A DNA stretch of 64,000 nt. Origin: Strigamia acuminata. Its lineage: Eukaryota; Arthropoda; Chilopoda; Geophilomorpha; Linotaeniidae. The position numbers and the translations under genes were made by a program. The notes below the pieces were generated by a model. The model had not been told where the DNA came from. It made no database searches and saw nothing but the letters and a program-made list of their open reading frames with translations. The stretch spans positions 47,314,581-47,378,580 of the forward strand of contig OX442314.1 in NCBI GenBank assembly GCA_949358305.1, given 5' to 3'. Of this stretch, positions 33,379-42,866 are shown one piece after another. Every line of letters starts with the position of its first letter. Within the stretch, counting starts at the first letter, position 1.

Positions 33379-36300
33379 ATGAAGAAGAAGGGGTTTAACA
33401 AAGGGTTCGATAAGCCGCCACCAGTCAAAGAAATGGGTAGTGACATAGCTAACGCCCAAATTCAAGACAGGGCCAACAACGCTTTGCAGGTAATTACCGC
33501 AAACGCTGAGGCTGAGGCGGAAGAACCGAACCTACTGCTTGAAGAATTACCTCAAGTAGTCGAAGACACAGAAGAATTTCGTGTTTTCATGTGCAACGTA
33601 GCGGTCGAATACACCAACCGCCTATGTATGTTGCCCATGACAATAGAACGTGAAAAAATTATGGGACTACTAGACTCGGGAGCAGATCGCTCGTTCGTTT
33701 CCGAAGACATAGTAGCATCATTGGGTCTCACCGATAAGATAAAAGGCGTTAATAAAAATATACGTCTAAAAACCGCCAACGGAATGGCGCGTCCAAAAGG
33801 AGTTATATTATTGACCATGGAGTGGCTCGGAGGGGTAGAACAGCACCCTTTCCTGGTCCTGCCCACATGCGACAGAATTTTTCTGTTGGGCTTAGACCTC
33901 ATGGCGTCAATGGAAATACAACCAAATCCAATAACGAAATCTTGGAATTATATCAGAAATGATAAGGAAAGACCCGCAATTGTCGTGCCACCAGCTCTTG
34001 TAAAAGAAGCGGCCGACAAGACACAGTGGGAGAAAGGCCTAAAGAAATTCGTTCAAGACTACGATTTTAAAGCATTCGTAACAGAATTGCAACGGGACAA
34101 TGTAGTGGAAACACTTGTCGCCGACGCCGCTTTAGAATTAAACGAAGCGGCAGCCCTACGAAGGGTCCTACTTAAATATGAGGGGATCCTGTCGAAAAAA
34201 CCGGGCCGAACGAATAGGGCTATTCACGAAATTAAATTGACGGATAATAAACCTATACGAGTTGCGTATAAGGGAATGAACCCGCAAAAACGTGAAATAG
34301 TGCAAAAAATGTGCCAAGAAATGCTAGACAGTGGCATTGTCTCCGAGGCCCAGGGAGAATACGCGACGCGAGTTGTGCTCGTGATGCGCCCGGGCTCGGA
34401 CCCACGCCTATGCATTGATTACCGCCCATTAAACGCGGTGACAGAAATAGATCCCATACAGATGCCGTCTATCGAATCCATTTTGAGAGAGCTTAGCCCC
34501 TTTTCTTGGGTTACGACGATGGATCTGTCGAAGGGATACTGGCAAGTTGAGATGAGGCCAGAGGATAAGTTAAAAACAGCATTTTACTCGCCAATTGGAC
34601 GGTTGATGTTCAACGTCATGCCATTTGGTTTAGTGAATGCTCCCAGTACCTTTCAGAGACTAATCGAAAGCGTATTGGGTGATATCCTGCATCAGTTTGT
34701 GTGGGCATACCTAGATGACATAGTTATTGCCTCTAAAACATTCGAAGAGCACATTGAGCACATCGACCAAGTGCTCACCCGGCTGGCAAAAGCTGGGTTA
34801 CACGTGCATCCGGGCAAAAGCAAGTTCTGTCGAAAGGAGCTTGCCTTCCTGGGTTATCGCATTGGAGTCAATGGTTTAGCTATTGGCCCCGAAAAAATCG
34901 ATGCGATTAATCGTTTCCCACCACCCGAGGACGTTAAAGGTGTCCAACGGTTTATGGGAATGATAAACTTCTTCGGCAGGTTGCTACCGGGTCTAGCTGA
35001 AGTGGCAGCCCCAGTTACCGACCTCCTGAAGAATGAAAACGAATTTGTATGGTCAAATGAGTGCAACATCGCATTTAATGCAATAAAGAGGATGCTGACG
35101 GAAGTCGGCGTAATGCCTCTACCCGACTTAAACCGGCCGTTCATATTACACACGGACGCCAGCAGAGTTGGGTTAGGAGCGGCGTTGCTCCAAACACACG
35201 TGCGCGACGGAGTCGAACAAGACCTGCCGTGCATGTTTATAAGTCGCAAACTCCAAGGCGCTGAAAAGAATTACAATGCCACCGAGTTGGAGTGTTTGGC
35301 CGTTGTGTGGGCCATAAGGAAATTCAGAGATTATCTCGAATATACCAAATTTGTGGTCCACACAGATCATCAAGCGTTACAATGGCTGATGAAATTAAAA
35401 GAGCCAGCCGGTCGACTAGCCAGATGGCAGTTAGAACTGATGGCATGCGACTTGACCATTCAATACAAGCCCGGCAAATATAACGTCGTGGCTGACGCTC
35501 TGTCACGGGCACCAGTGTCAGATCCAATCGACGCTGACGATGATGGCGAGGATGACTCCCGCATCATTTATTGCCCTACGAGTTGTCACCGTTGGGATTT
35601 AAGGAAGATGAATGAAATTCCCACCGCGTCTCCGGCAGATGTAAAATTCTGTGGATTTTGGACGCGGTTATACCAACCAGCTGCTGACAATTACCCAAAT
35701 GCAAGGAAGGAATTTAAGCTAGAGCGGAGAATAAATGACCCGCTTCTAAGCGCCTTCCACGCTCATGTCGGCGAGCAGATGCAAAGCAGTCCCCCGACAA
35801 GGGAGGAAATAATTGTGCAACAAAAATTAGACAAGAAATGTCAGGACAGAGCTAGATTCGTACTGACAGGAAAATATCCGCCCAATCTAACCAGAAGGCA
35901 GAAGCGTCGTTATGCACACGAATCCATAGATTACCTATTGGATGACGGCCTTTTAGTGAAACATCACCCAAATCACCAAGATGACTTGAGTGAATCGGAC
36001 ACCGCAGTAAAGGTAGTAATACCTGCTTCCTTAATCGGTCGCGTGCTGTGGTTGTTACACGGGCACCCGCTTGCGAGCCATGCGGGAGTAAGCAGAACAC
36101 TCTATCGTGCTACACAGCTTTTTCACTGGACAGGGATGAAAAAAGATATTGCTCTTTTTGTCCACCAATGTCAGCGATGTCAAGCGTGCAAGCCGAGGAG
36201 TAAATCACCATTCGAAACTATTTTCTTAGGGCCTTACGCGCCTTTTGATTGTTTAAGTGTCGATGTGATGGGCCCAAAACCCGTTACGGGAAATAAAAAT

Positions 36301-37449
36301 GCGTACATTATCGTTATAATGGACGTGGCAACTCGTTGGCCCGAGTTGTACGCCGTCGCTAGACCTTCAGCAGAGAAAATCGTTGAATGTATCTACGACG
36401 TGGCGTTACGTTACGGATTTCCACGTAAAATTATATCCGATAACGGACCCCAATTTATCTCGAAAATTTGGGGTAAGTTTTGTGAGAAATTCGGGATTGT
36501 GGCGTCACATACTTCGACCTACAATCCCAGAACAAATCCCGTTGAGCGACTCAACAGGGACATTAAATATGCACTAAGCATATTCACTGACATCCACAAT
36601 AGGTGGGATGAATACTTGAGGGAGATCGCGTTCAGCATACGAACAACAGTCTCGAGGACGAGAGATTTTTCTCCGGCCTACCTCAACTTCGCCCGAGAGC
36701 TACGAGTGCCTTGGGACCCACGAGTGGCAGAGTCGGTAAATGTGGTGGACCCAGAGAAACCACATGAGTATGTATATAAATTGGAGCAAACAATTTCGAG
36801 CACATACAAACATATGATGGCGCACATTTTTAACATGCGCGACCGCATTTTACAAGATAAAAGCGGTGGAAAATTTGTGAATTTCGAGAACAATGATTTA
36901 GTGTGGAAGGACACACACATCCTCTCAAATGCAGCGAGAGGAATCACCGCCAGCTTGGCCGACAAGAGAGATGGTCCGTATGTGATCATCGGCAAGCATG
37001 GCGGTAACGCGTATAAATTACGCAAGCTCGAGGACAACACCGAGCATAAGTCGATACAAGTACGAGAGTTAACTCCGTACATTCCGGAATTCCCGCAAGA
37101 AATGTGGGCCAAAGGCCAAGTCAAGTCTAAAACTGACGGCCAAATCGTCGATATGTTCGCTGGCGAGTCGGAAAAAGCACCGCCAAGTGACAACGAGGAG
37201 TATTTCGACGCCCCTTCACCTCCGGTAAACGAGATAGTTGAATCCGTTCCGGATCCAATTTTGGTCGGGGGGGAAACAGGAGAAACTCCTGAAACAAACA
37301 CAAAAAACACGGATAAAAAAGAAAACAATAATGAGGAGGTACAGACACAAAAAACAACAAAAAATATCGTACCTGCCTCGATCCGTAACCTGCGACCAAA
37401 AAGAGATAATCCGTTTATAAAAGGCGGAAAGGTCGTAGGAAAGAAGTAA
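33379..37449 (+). CDS. pol: Gypsy Pol: protease, RT, RNase H, integrase (1356 aa from first ATG)
   Basis: The frame is open from 33298 and overlaps gag by 58 nt; the first ATG is 33379. Aspartic protease active site LLDSGADRSFV is at about 97-107. RT has LCIDYRPLNAVT and PFGLVNAPSTFQR, with YLDD at about 444-447. RNase H has HTDASRVGLGAAL at about 591 and HTDHQALQW near 660. Integrase zinc ligands H-x~7-H...C-x2-C (HGHPLASHAG, CQRCQAC) lie at about 893-936. The catalytic core has Asp at about 961 (SVDVMGP), Asp at about 1021 (ISDNGPQF) and Glu at about 1056 (NPVERLNRD). The C-terminal tail is acidic, then basic; no chromodomain was seen. All key residues are present and no stop interrupts, so it should be functional. 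Confidence 0.97.
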   Translation: MKKKGFNKGFDKPPPVKEMGSDIANAQIQDRANNALQVITANAEAEAEEPNLLLEELPQVVEDTEEFRVFMCNVAVEYTNRLCMLPMTIEREKIMGLLDSGADRSFVSEDIVASLGLTDKIKGVNKNIRLKTANGMARPKGVILLTMEWLGGVEQHPFLVLPTCDRIFLLGLDLMASMEIQPNPITKSWNYIRNDKERPAIVVPPALVKEAADKTQWEKGLKKFVQDYDFKAFVTELQRDNVVETLVADAALELNEAAALRRVLLKYEGILSKKPGRTNRAIHEIKLTDNKPIRVAYKGMNPQKREIVQKMCQEMLDSGIVSEAQGEYATRVVLVMRPGSDPRLCIDYRPLNAVTEIDPIQMPSIESILRELSPFSWVTTMDLSKGYWQVEMRPEDKLKTAFYSPIGRLMFNVMPFGLVNAPSTFQRLIESVLGDILHQFVWAYLDDIVIASKTFEEHIEHIDQVLTRLAKAGLHVHPGKSKFCRKELAFLGYRIGVNGLAIGPEKIDAINRFPPPEDVKGVQRFMGMINFFGRLLPGLAEVAAPVTDLLKNENEFVWSNECNIAFNAIKRMLTEVGVMPLPDLNRPFILHTDASRVGLGAALLQTHVRDGVEQDLPCMFISRKLQGAEKNYNATELECLAVVWAIRKFRDYLEYTKFVVHTDHQALQWLMKLKEPAGRLARWQLELMACDLTIQYKPGKYNVVADALSRAPVSDPIDADDDGEDDSRIIYCPTSCHRWDLRKMNEIPTASPADVKFCGFWTRLYQPAADNYPNARKEFKLERRINDPLLSAFHAHVGEQMQSSPPTREEIIVQQKLDKKCQDRARFVLTGKYPPNLTRRQKRRYAHESIDYLLDDGLLVKHHPNHQDDLSESDTAVKVVIPASLIGRVLWLLHGHPLASHAGVSRTLYRATQLFHWTGMKKDIALFVHQCQRCQACKPRSKSPFETIFLGPYAPFDCLSVDVMGPKPVTGNKNAYIIVIMDVATRWPELYAVARPSAEKIVECIYDVALRYGFPRKIISDNGPQFISKIWGKFCEKFGIVASHTSTYNPRTNPVERLNRDIKYALSIFTDIHNRWDEYLREIAFSIRTTVSRTRDFSPAYLNFARELRVPWDPRVAESVNVVDPEKPHEYVYKLEQTISSTYKHMMAHIFNMRDRILQDKSGGKFVNFENNDLVWKDTHILSNAARGITASLADKRDGPYVIIGKHGGNAYKLRKLEDNTEHKSIQVRELTPYIPEFPQEMWAKGQVKSKTDGQIVDMFAGESEKAPPSDNEEYFDAPSPPVNEIVESVPDPILVGGETGETPETNTKNTDKKENNNEEVQTQKTTKNIVPASIRNLRPKRDNPFIKGGKVVGKK

Positions 37450-37926
37450 AATAAATTACGAGTCGATGGCGGCACTAAAAATAAATTCTAATCGACCGAT
37501 AGTGCAAGCCATCACGTTGCGAGACTCGAAGAAAATTCCGCTAAGTCCAACAAAGCGGATATCGGTCGAATTCACGTCACAAGATGGCGTGGAAGCGCGG
37601 GACCCGTAGCAAAATTATCGGCACGGGTCGGATACCGCGTGCAAAAAGACCCCGTAGCAGCAATCGCGCACGGGAGTAAAAACAAAGGAGACCCGTAGCG
37701 TAACATGCGCACGGGTAGGTGCGCACTAGTCTCAAACACCCGGGTTCTGGAGTATATTACCCAGAATCCATCGCGATTACCTCGTGTTCACACGAACTTC
37801 CGCTTTTCACAGCTGATCGCTGCATTCGTGCGTGATCCTCGTTTTTAACGTTTTTATCGAGTTTTTTGAGATAGTTTTATCATCCTTTTTAAATCGTGAT
37901 TGAGATTTTTGTGCGCGCTCCTCGCC
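37450..37926 (+). other. Pol-to-ORF3 region with tandem hairpins
   Basis: Three similar stem-loops lie in a row: GACCCGT/ACGGGTC (37601-37607 with 37623-37629), CCCGT/ACGGG (37651-37655 with 37670-37674), and ACCCGT/ACGGGT (37691-37696 with 37711-37716). Each stem's 5' arm is followed by AGC and loops are 14-15 nt. A fourth, unrelated stem TTCTGG/CCAGAA (37745-37750 with 37761-37766) follows. A good 3' splice site, CTTCCGCTTTTCACAG, ends at 37812. The block may act as RNA (export, splicing or termination) or as DNA (insulator or internal promoter); the sequence does not decide. Confidence 0.7.
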
Positions 37927-40900
37927 ATGGACGAGGAAGAGAACGACGTGCTGGCCATCGAGCACGAGGACGAGGAAAACTGGGACCGCGATGTAAACCA
38001 AGTCCAGCCCGATCAGGTAGAAGTCGGCATCGGCACATGAGAACTAGTTCCGTGCTGCTGAAGAAGAAATTTTGTTGACTAATACCTGACATGAGTGCTT
38101 TGCACTCGAAATAGCGTATAATTAATTATTAACCGCGATCGCTCACACGATCGTATTTTTTTTCCTTGTTAATTTGTTTTCGAGGTGCGAGCGCAGACTT
38201 CACGTCGCCTCGCGTCTCGAAAATTCCTCATGACTTGAGTCACGAGCGAGACAATGGGCTCGAGCCATAGATAATTTTATGACAAGGGGAGAATATTCTG
38301 TAAAAGAATATTTTTTCTCCACAAGTAATTTGACGCATCAAATTGATGCAACTTAACATTCGTACGATGAATTTTTCGGTGTGTTGGATAAATTTAATTT
38401 GACTTTAACTTTTTTAAAAATTAGACAAAGTCCGACTTCGGAATAATTCTTTATTAGGTTTATTTATTTAATAACATTTCGACAAGCACATTTATTGTGC
38501 GATTTTAGTAATAATTTACACCCGACGAATTCTTTTTACGAATGACTGATAATTATTAATTTAATTATTAGTAATGTTCTAATTAATGTTAGAATTAATT
38601 TGAAGTAAAATCTGATGATAAGAATCCAGATTAAAGGCTCGATTCCGTCTCGCTGTGCGTTTTGGACATGAGACAGATTTTTCACGTGATGACTTCTCTT
38701 TTTCTATCCGACGAGGGACAATTCGTCCTACGTTTGCACCGATAGACAGGAATCGGTCTCGACGGACGGCTGCACGTACTGGCAACGTCCCTCGAAACCA
38801 ACCATTTATCTACGTATTTAAATATTAACTTTTTATTAATTGTTTATTTCTCCATCCTTCCAGATGGCACTACGTAAAACATGGGGACCATTAGACCCCG
38901 CTTGCATCACTCGTGGCGGGATATTTCGAGGCGCGCTGCCCGATTTTTACCGACGATGTTTCGGCGAAGACGCCGACCCTTGGCGCCTGCGAATACTACA
39001 TTCCCGATGCATCGCCCGACGTTGGGTACGAGACTGCACGCTCCTGGATACGTTCCCGGAGGGAATGCGCGAAGGCATCGCCACAGAGTTAGCTCGTGAC
39101 GATGACCCGAAATCGCCGATTTTCCACCCCGGATTGTCAAGTCAGTACACTGGCAACCCGGCGGAGGAACACGTGCTGCATGCGTGGCGAGCAGCCGAGA
39201 CAGAAGAGGCCCGTGAGGCCATCTACCAGCATTATAGACAACAGCTGGTGGATACCGCTACGGCAGTGGCCGAGCGCATCCTCCAAAACGAGGGGATGAC
39301 CGCGGATGATATTCATCTGTGGTTTGAGAGGCTGCGATTGGGAGAGAGTACGCCCCAGTGGAGACCTCGGATGGGAATTTTGACGTCCCAAGCCGAGATG
39401 TGGCAGCTCCACTACCTGGGGATTTTGGGGCCCAAGAGCAGCTACCCGCGGAAGCGCAAGCGCTCCAAAGGCGCCGGGGACAGCCAGTCGCGTTCCCCAG
39501 CGACAACCAAGAAGCAGCGTGTCGCTCAAAACACGACTGAAGGCAACGAAGCTGGGCCATCCACTAGTACGGTGCGTGACCCTTCGCAGTATTCCCGACC
39601 GCGAATTTTCATAAACCGTCAGATTAAAGACGGTAAGGAGTGCAAGGAGGTTTGGATGTCTGGTGACGAAGAGCGAGTCTCTCGTCCCAGCACTTCTAGA
39701 CGTCCGCTGACTCATCGCGAGCAGCGGAAAAAAGATCGCAAAGAGCGATACTTCGCGAGGTGCGAAGCTCGGGGCCGTCCCATCCCCGAACCCGCCTACG
39801 CCTCCAAGAGAGCGGGTCGACGAGGTGGTAGCCAGTCAGGTGAGCGAAACGTCCCAGCGGCAGATACGCGGGACCTTCGCGAGATTCTGACTCAGATGAA
39901 GCGGACGAAACTGACACGTTTCGATCCCGCGATGAAACACGCCAGGAAGATGGGTGTTGTCACCGACGGGAAGGTGACCCCACACGAGGTGGCAAGGTGG
40001 CTCGCAGACTACATTAATTCGCGACCACGACCCGATGGCATGCCAACCGCCATCGTGCAGCCTTCAGGCTCCGGACAACATCTCCCGGCGCTCCAAGTCG
40101 CAATGACTGGAGTGCAGACGACGGAGACGCCACCACCGCCGACGCAGCCAACACCACCGCTGCCGACGCCGACGCTGCCGACCAAGACGCAGCCGCCTCC
40201 GAACCTGCCGCCGCCGTCGTTGTTGAATTCGAGCGATCCGCCGGATTTACCCACCGACCGCTCAGTCCCTCTCCCCGTTGGACAGAGCATTGCGCAGGAA
40301 TGTCGAGTCAATTTGACCGGCATTTACAGGCCGAGCCAACCCCGATCCGGTTCCTCGGCCCTGTTTTTCGAGAGGCGAGACGAAGAAGCGCGACTCGCGA
40401 GAGAAGCCGCCAATCCGACTATCTCCGAGCTCTCAGCGTTTCGCTTCGTGATGGAAGACCCAAGAGTCTCCGCGCCCGCCTTGCGAGGTGTGGATCAGGC
40501 CCAGCGATATTTCATCGAATGGGCAACGGCGATGATGAGTAAGCTCTCGTGTGCCTTCACTGCGGATTCGGAGCGATCGAATCCAGTGAATCGTCGCAGC
40601 CTACAGCTATCATTGACCAAGGTCATGATGCAGCTGCTAACCCCAGCACTCTTCGGAGAAGGGCGTCAGGCGATGGCCGCATGGTCTGTCGTGGACAGAG
40701 AGGGTGTACAGGTTCCCCGTGCACTCCTCGCAGAGTGGAGCTCCATTCTGCCCGACCCTGTGTTGACTCGGTACGAGCTAACCAGGGATGTGGTAAACCC
40801 CGAATTTGAGGGGTACAAGTTGCGAAGCACGGCGTTTCGTTATACCTCCGCCACCTGGACAGCGGCGCCTACCCAACAACTGCGCGCCTTGACCATCCAG

Positions 40901-41629
40901 ACGGAAGAATCGGCAGAGGATGTAGAAATGGTGATCTCGCCGACGAGCGGAGTTCCGATTCCGCCACCGATGCCTGCGGAGATATCCCCGCAAGGACCCG
41001 CCCTGTTCGAAGTGGCGGGTAAACCAAAGCGCTTGCTGTGCCGAACGCCACCCGTCAGGTCCGTCGAGCAAACGAAGCCGACACCGCCCGGGACCTCACC
41101 GGCCCGAGCGGCGACAACGACGCAAGCCGCTATTCCCGCGGCCACCCAGAAGCCGAAGCCGGCACCGCCTCCGCCAGACTATTACGGGCGAATCATCGAA
41201 GAGTTTCCCCATCTCTCGATGACGACGGCGACCAGGAGGTTTATCCTCGCGCAGCGGGACAAAGGCAAATCAGTCTTCATCTGGCTTCACAACCAGATCC
41301 GGAAGACTAGAGACCTCATCTTCCACCAGAGGTTGCTGAGAGCCCACCGTGTGCCAGTGACGCCAGCGGAAGCCAATGCCATCCGGCATACGAACACCGG
41401 CTTCTCCGCCTACATCCCGAGCGTTTGGTTACACGAGAGGACGCGTGCCCCGCATGAGCCAGTTGACGGCCATGCATTATGCTTCATTACGGAGCATGAG
41501 GACCCCCGAGATCGGTCCTCGGCGTTAGTAGGCGATCTACCCGCGCCACCCGGCACTCAACCGCCTGTCCCTGGAGTGAGTTACGCCCAGGTGACGGACT
41601 CAGTGTCGGGTCCCCCAGGAAAGAAGTGA
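37927..41629 (+). CDS. Third Gypsy gene (ORF3), spliced, about 951 aa, unknown function
   Basis: Exon 1 is 37927-38016: ATG in GCCATGG context, 30 codons, very acidic (MDEEENDVLAIEHEDEEN). CAG|GTAGAA at 38017 is a splice donor. TTCTCCATCCTTCCAG ending at 38863 is an acceptor placed exactly before ATG GCA at 38864. The two exons join in phase 0. Exon 2 runs 38864-41629 (921 codons). Unspliced, exon 1 ends at a TGA at 38040. Counting from 38864, a basic cluster PRKRKRSKG...TTKKQR at 195-219 looks like a bipartite nuclear localisation signal. A Pro-rich linker lies at about 422-470 and another near 745-790. Folded-looking parts lie at about 1-190, 480-690 and 790-870. There is no signal peptide, transmembrane helix, furin site or fusion peptide, so it is not an envelope protein. 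I recognise no family. Confidence 0.7.
38017..38863 (+). other. Predicted ORF3 intron
   Basis: 847 bp, GT...AG, AT-rich and without open frames, between two coding exons that are GC-rich. The composition step at both splice sites supports it. It includes a run of degenerate TTAATTATTA segments. Confidence 0.65.
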
Positions 41630-41652
41630 TCGCTCAGCCCCACGGTCTGAGC

Positions 41653-41665
41653 TCGGAGGGGGAAG
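41653..41665 (+). promoter_or_regulatory. Polypurine tract of the Gypsy element
   Basis: GGAGGGGGAAG directly precedes the 3' LTR (TGTTG at 41666) and is the expected plus-strand primer. ORF3 ends 24 bp upstream, so the gene fills the element to its end. Confidence 0.85.
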
Positions 41666-42685
41666 TGTTGTGACCCGACTGGACCGGGGTCAACGAAGAG
41701 TTTCTCTCGTGACCTCGTTTCGGGTGTAAGGGGAGCCGCAAGCGCGTCTCCCTTCCCTCAGTGCATTGACATCTAGTCAATGGACAGGCGTCTGCCCTGA
41801 GGGAGTGGGGATGGCTCGTCCACCCCACCATTGGGTGATTCCGGTCACCTGTCAACCCCGCTTTGTGCAAAGGAATGTGCCTTGCACTGAGCGGGCAGAA
41901 CCAACACAACCATCAAACGAGAAACACACGTAAAACCCGTCGTCCTACAAGATCAGGCCCAAGTAAATATACTGGGATTGACCAAGGACAAAGGACAATT
42001 TACCGTGAGTACGTTTGGTCAGTGTCAAACTCCGCAGAGTAACCTGCGAGATAAGATTACCACACTATTTTAGCACACCAGCTAGAAATAGTAAAAGCCA
42101 CTCCAGTTTAGCGAGTTGTGCAGACAAACGGTCGCACAAGCCTAAACTGCAGTAAAACCACGACGAGCGTTCCCGCCGCTGTGTGACCGCCGGGAGCCAG
42201 AAGAGTCCGCCGCTGTGTGATCGCCGGACACCACACAAAAACCTAGACAACAGCCCGAAGTAAGCCTTTTAACTAAGCATTCACTCGCGCCCGACCAGCG
42301 TGAGCCCGAAGGACCAGCCAGAGACGAGCCGAGGACGCCATATTGCCACGCCGGCCCAAGACGACACCACGTTGCCACAACGAGGACGCCATCTTGGACA
42401 CGACCGAGACAACAGACGACCTCGCCGATTCCAGCCAGCTTTCATCATACCTTTACCTTTCCATTTCCCTTCACCCATTCCGATTTACCTTTTACCTACC
42501 TTTTATATATATATATATATAAGATATATCTGTACATTGTCCCACAGAATAAATCTATATTATATTTTACCTTTTATATCTGTGTAATCATTTCTTTGGG
42601 TAAACCGCTTGAGCAAAGCGGTAGTGAGTTAGTCGAATTAAGTAATCAACCCACGAGTTAGCGACGGTTAGAGTTGAGCGCGACA
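41666..42685 (+). repeat. 3' LTR of the Gypsy element
   Basis: Same length as the 5' LTR and apparently identical. It is followed by the ACCT duplication and then by macrosatellite sequence exactly continuing the stub at 28995-29179. Confidence 0.95.
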
Positions 42686-42866
42686 ACCTAACGTAACGTG
42701 CCAATTATGTGTGTTTCAACTTGTGGTTTTTTGTGTGAATTTGTGTGTTTTTTGTGTGTTTTTTCAAATCATCAAACATAAATATTGTAAATTTGCAAAA
42801 ACAAGTTTAATTTTAATTTTTATTTTAATTTTTATTCCAAAAGTTTAAAATAAAAATAAAAAAAAC

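Larger units (their letters stand above)
29180..42685 (+). mobile_element. Ty3/Gypsy LTR retrotransposon with a third gene, 13.5 kb
   Basis: LTRs 29180-30199 and 41666-42685 are both 1020 bp, begin TGTTGTGACC and end GCGACA, with no difference found by eye. The 4-bp duplication ACCT (29176-29179, 42686-42689) flanks it. It carries a primer site, gag, pol in the -1 frame, a non-coding block with hairpins, a third gene and a purine tract. All three genes are open, so the copy looks young and intact. The length is more than twice the usual 5-7 kb for Gypsy elements, mostly because of the long LTRs, long gag and third gene. Confidence 0.97.

Noticed and set aside
38840-38863. Start of ORF3 at 38840
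   Set aside because: That codon is TTG and the bases form the pyrimidine tract and AG of a splice acceptor; coding begins at 38864.
38864-41629. ORF3 as an envelope gene
   Set aside because: No signal peptide, transmembrane segment, cleavage site or fusion peptide; the protein is basic, Pro-rich and has a nuclear-signal-like cluster.
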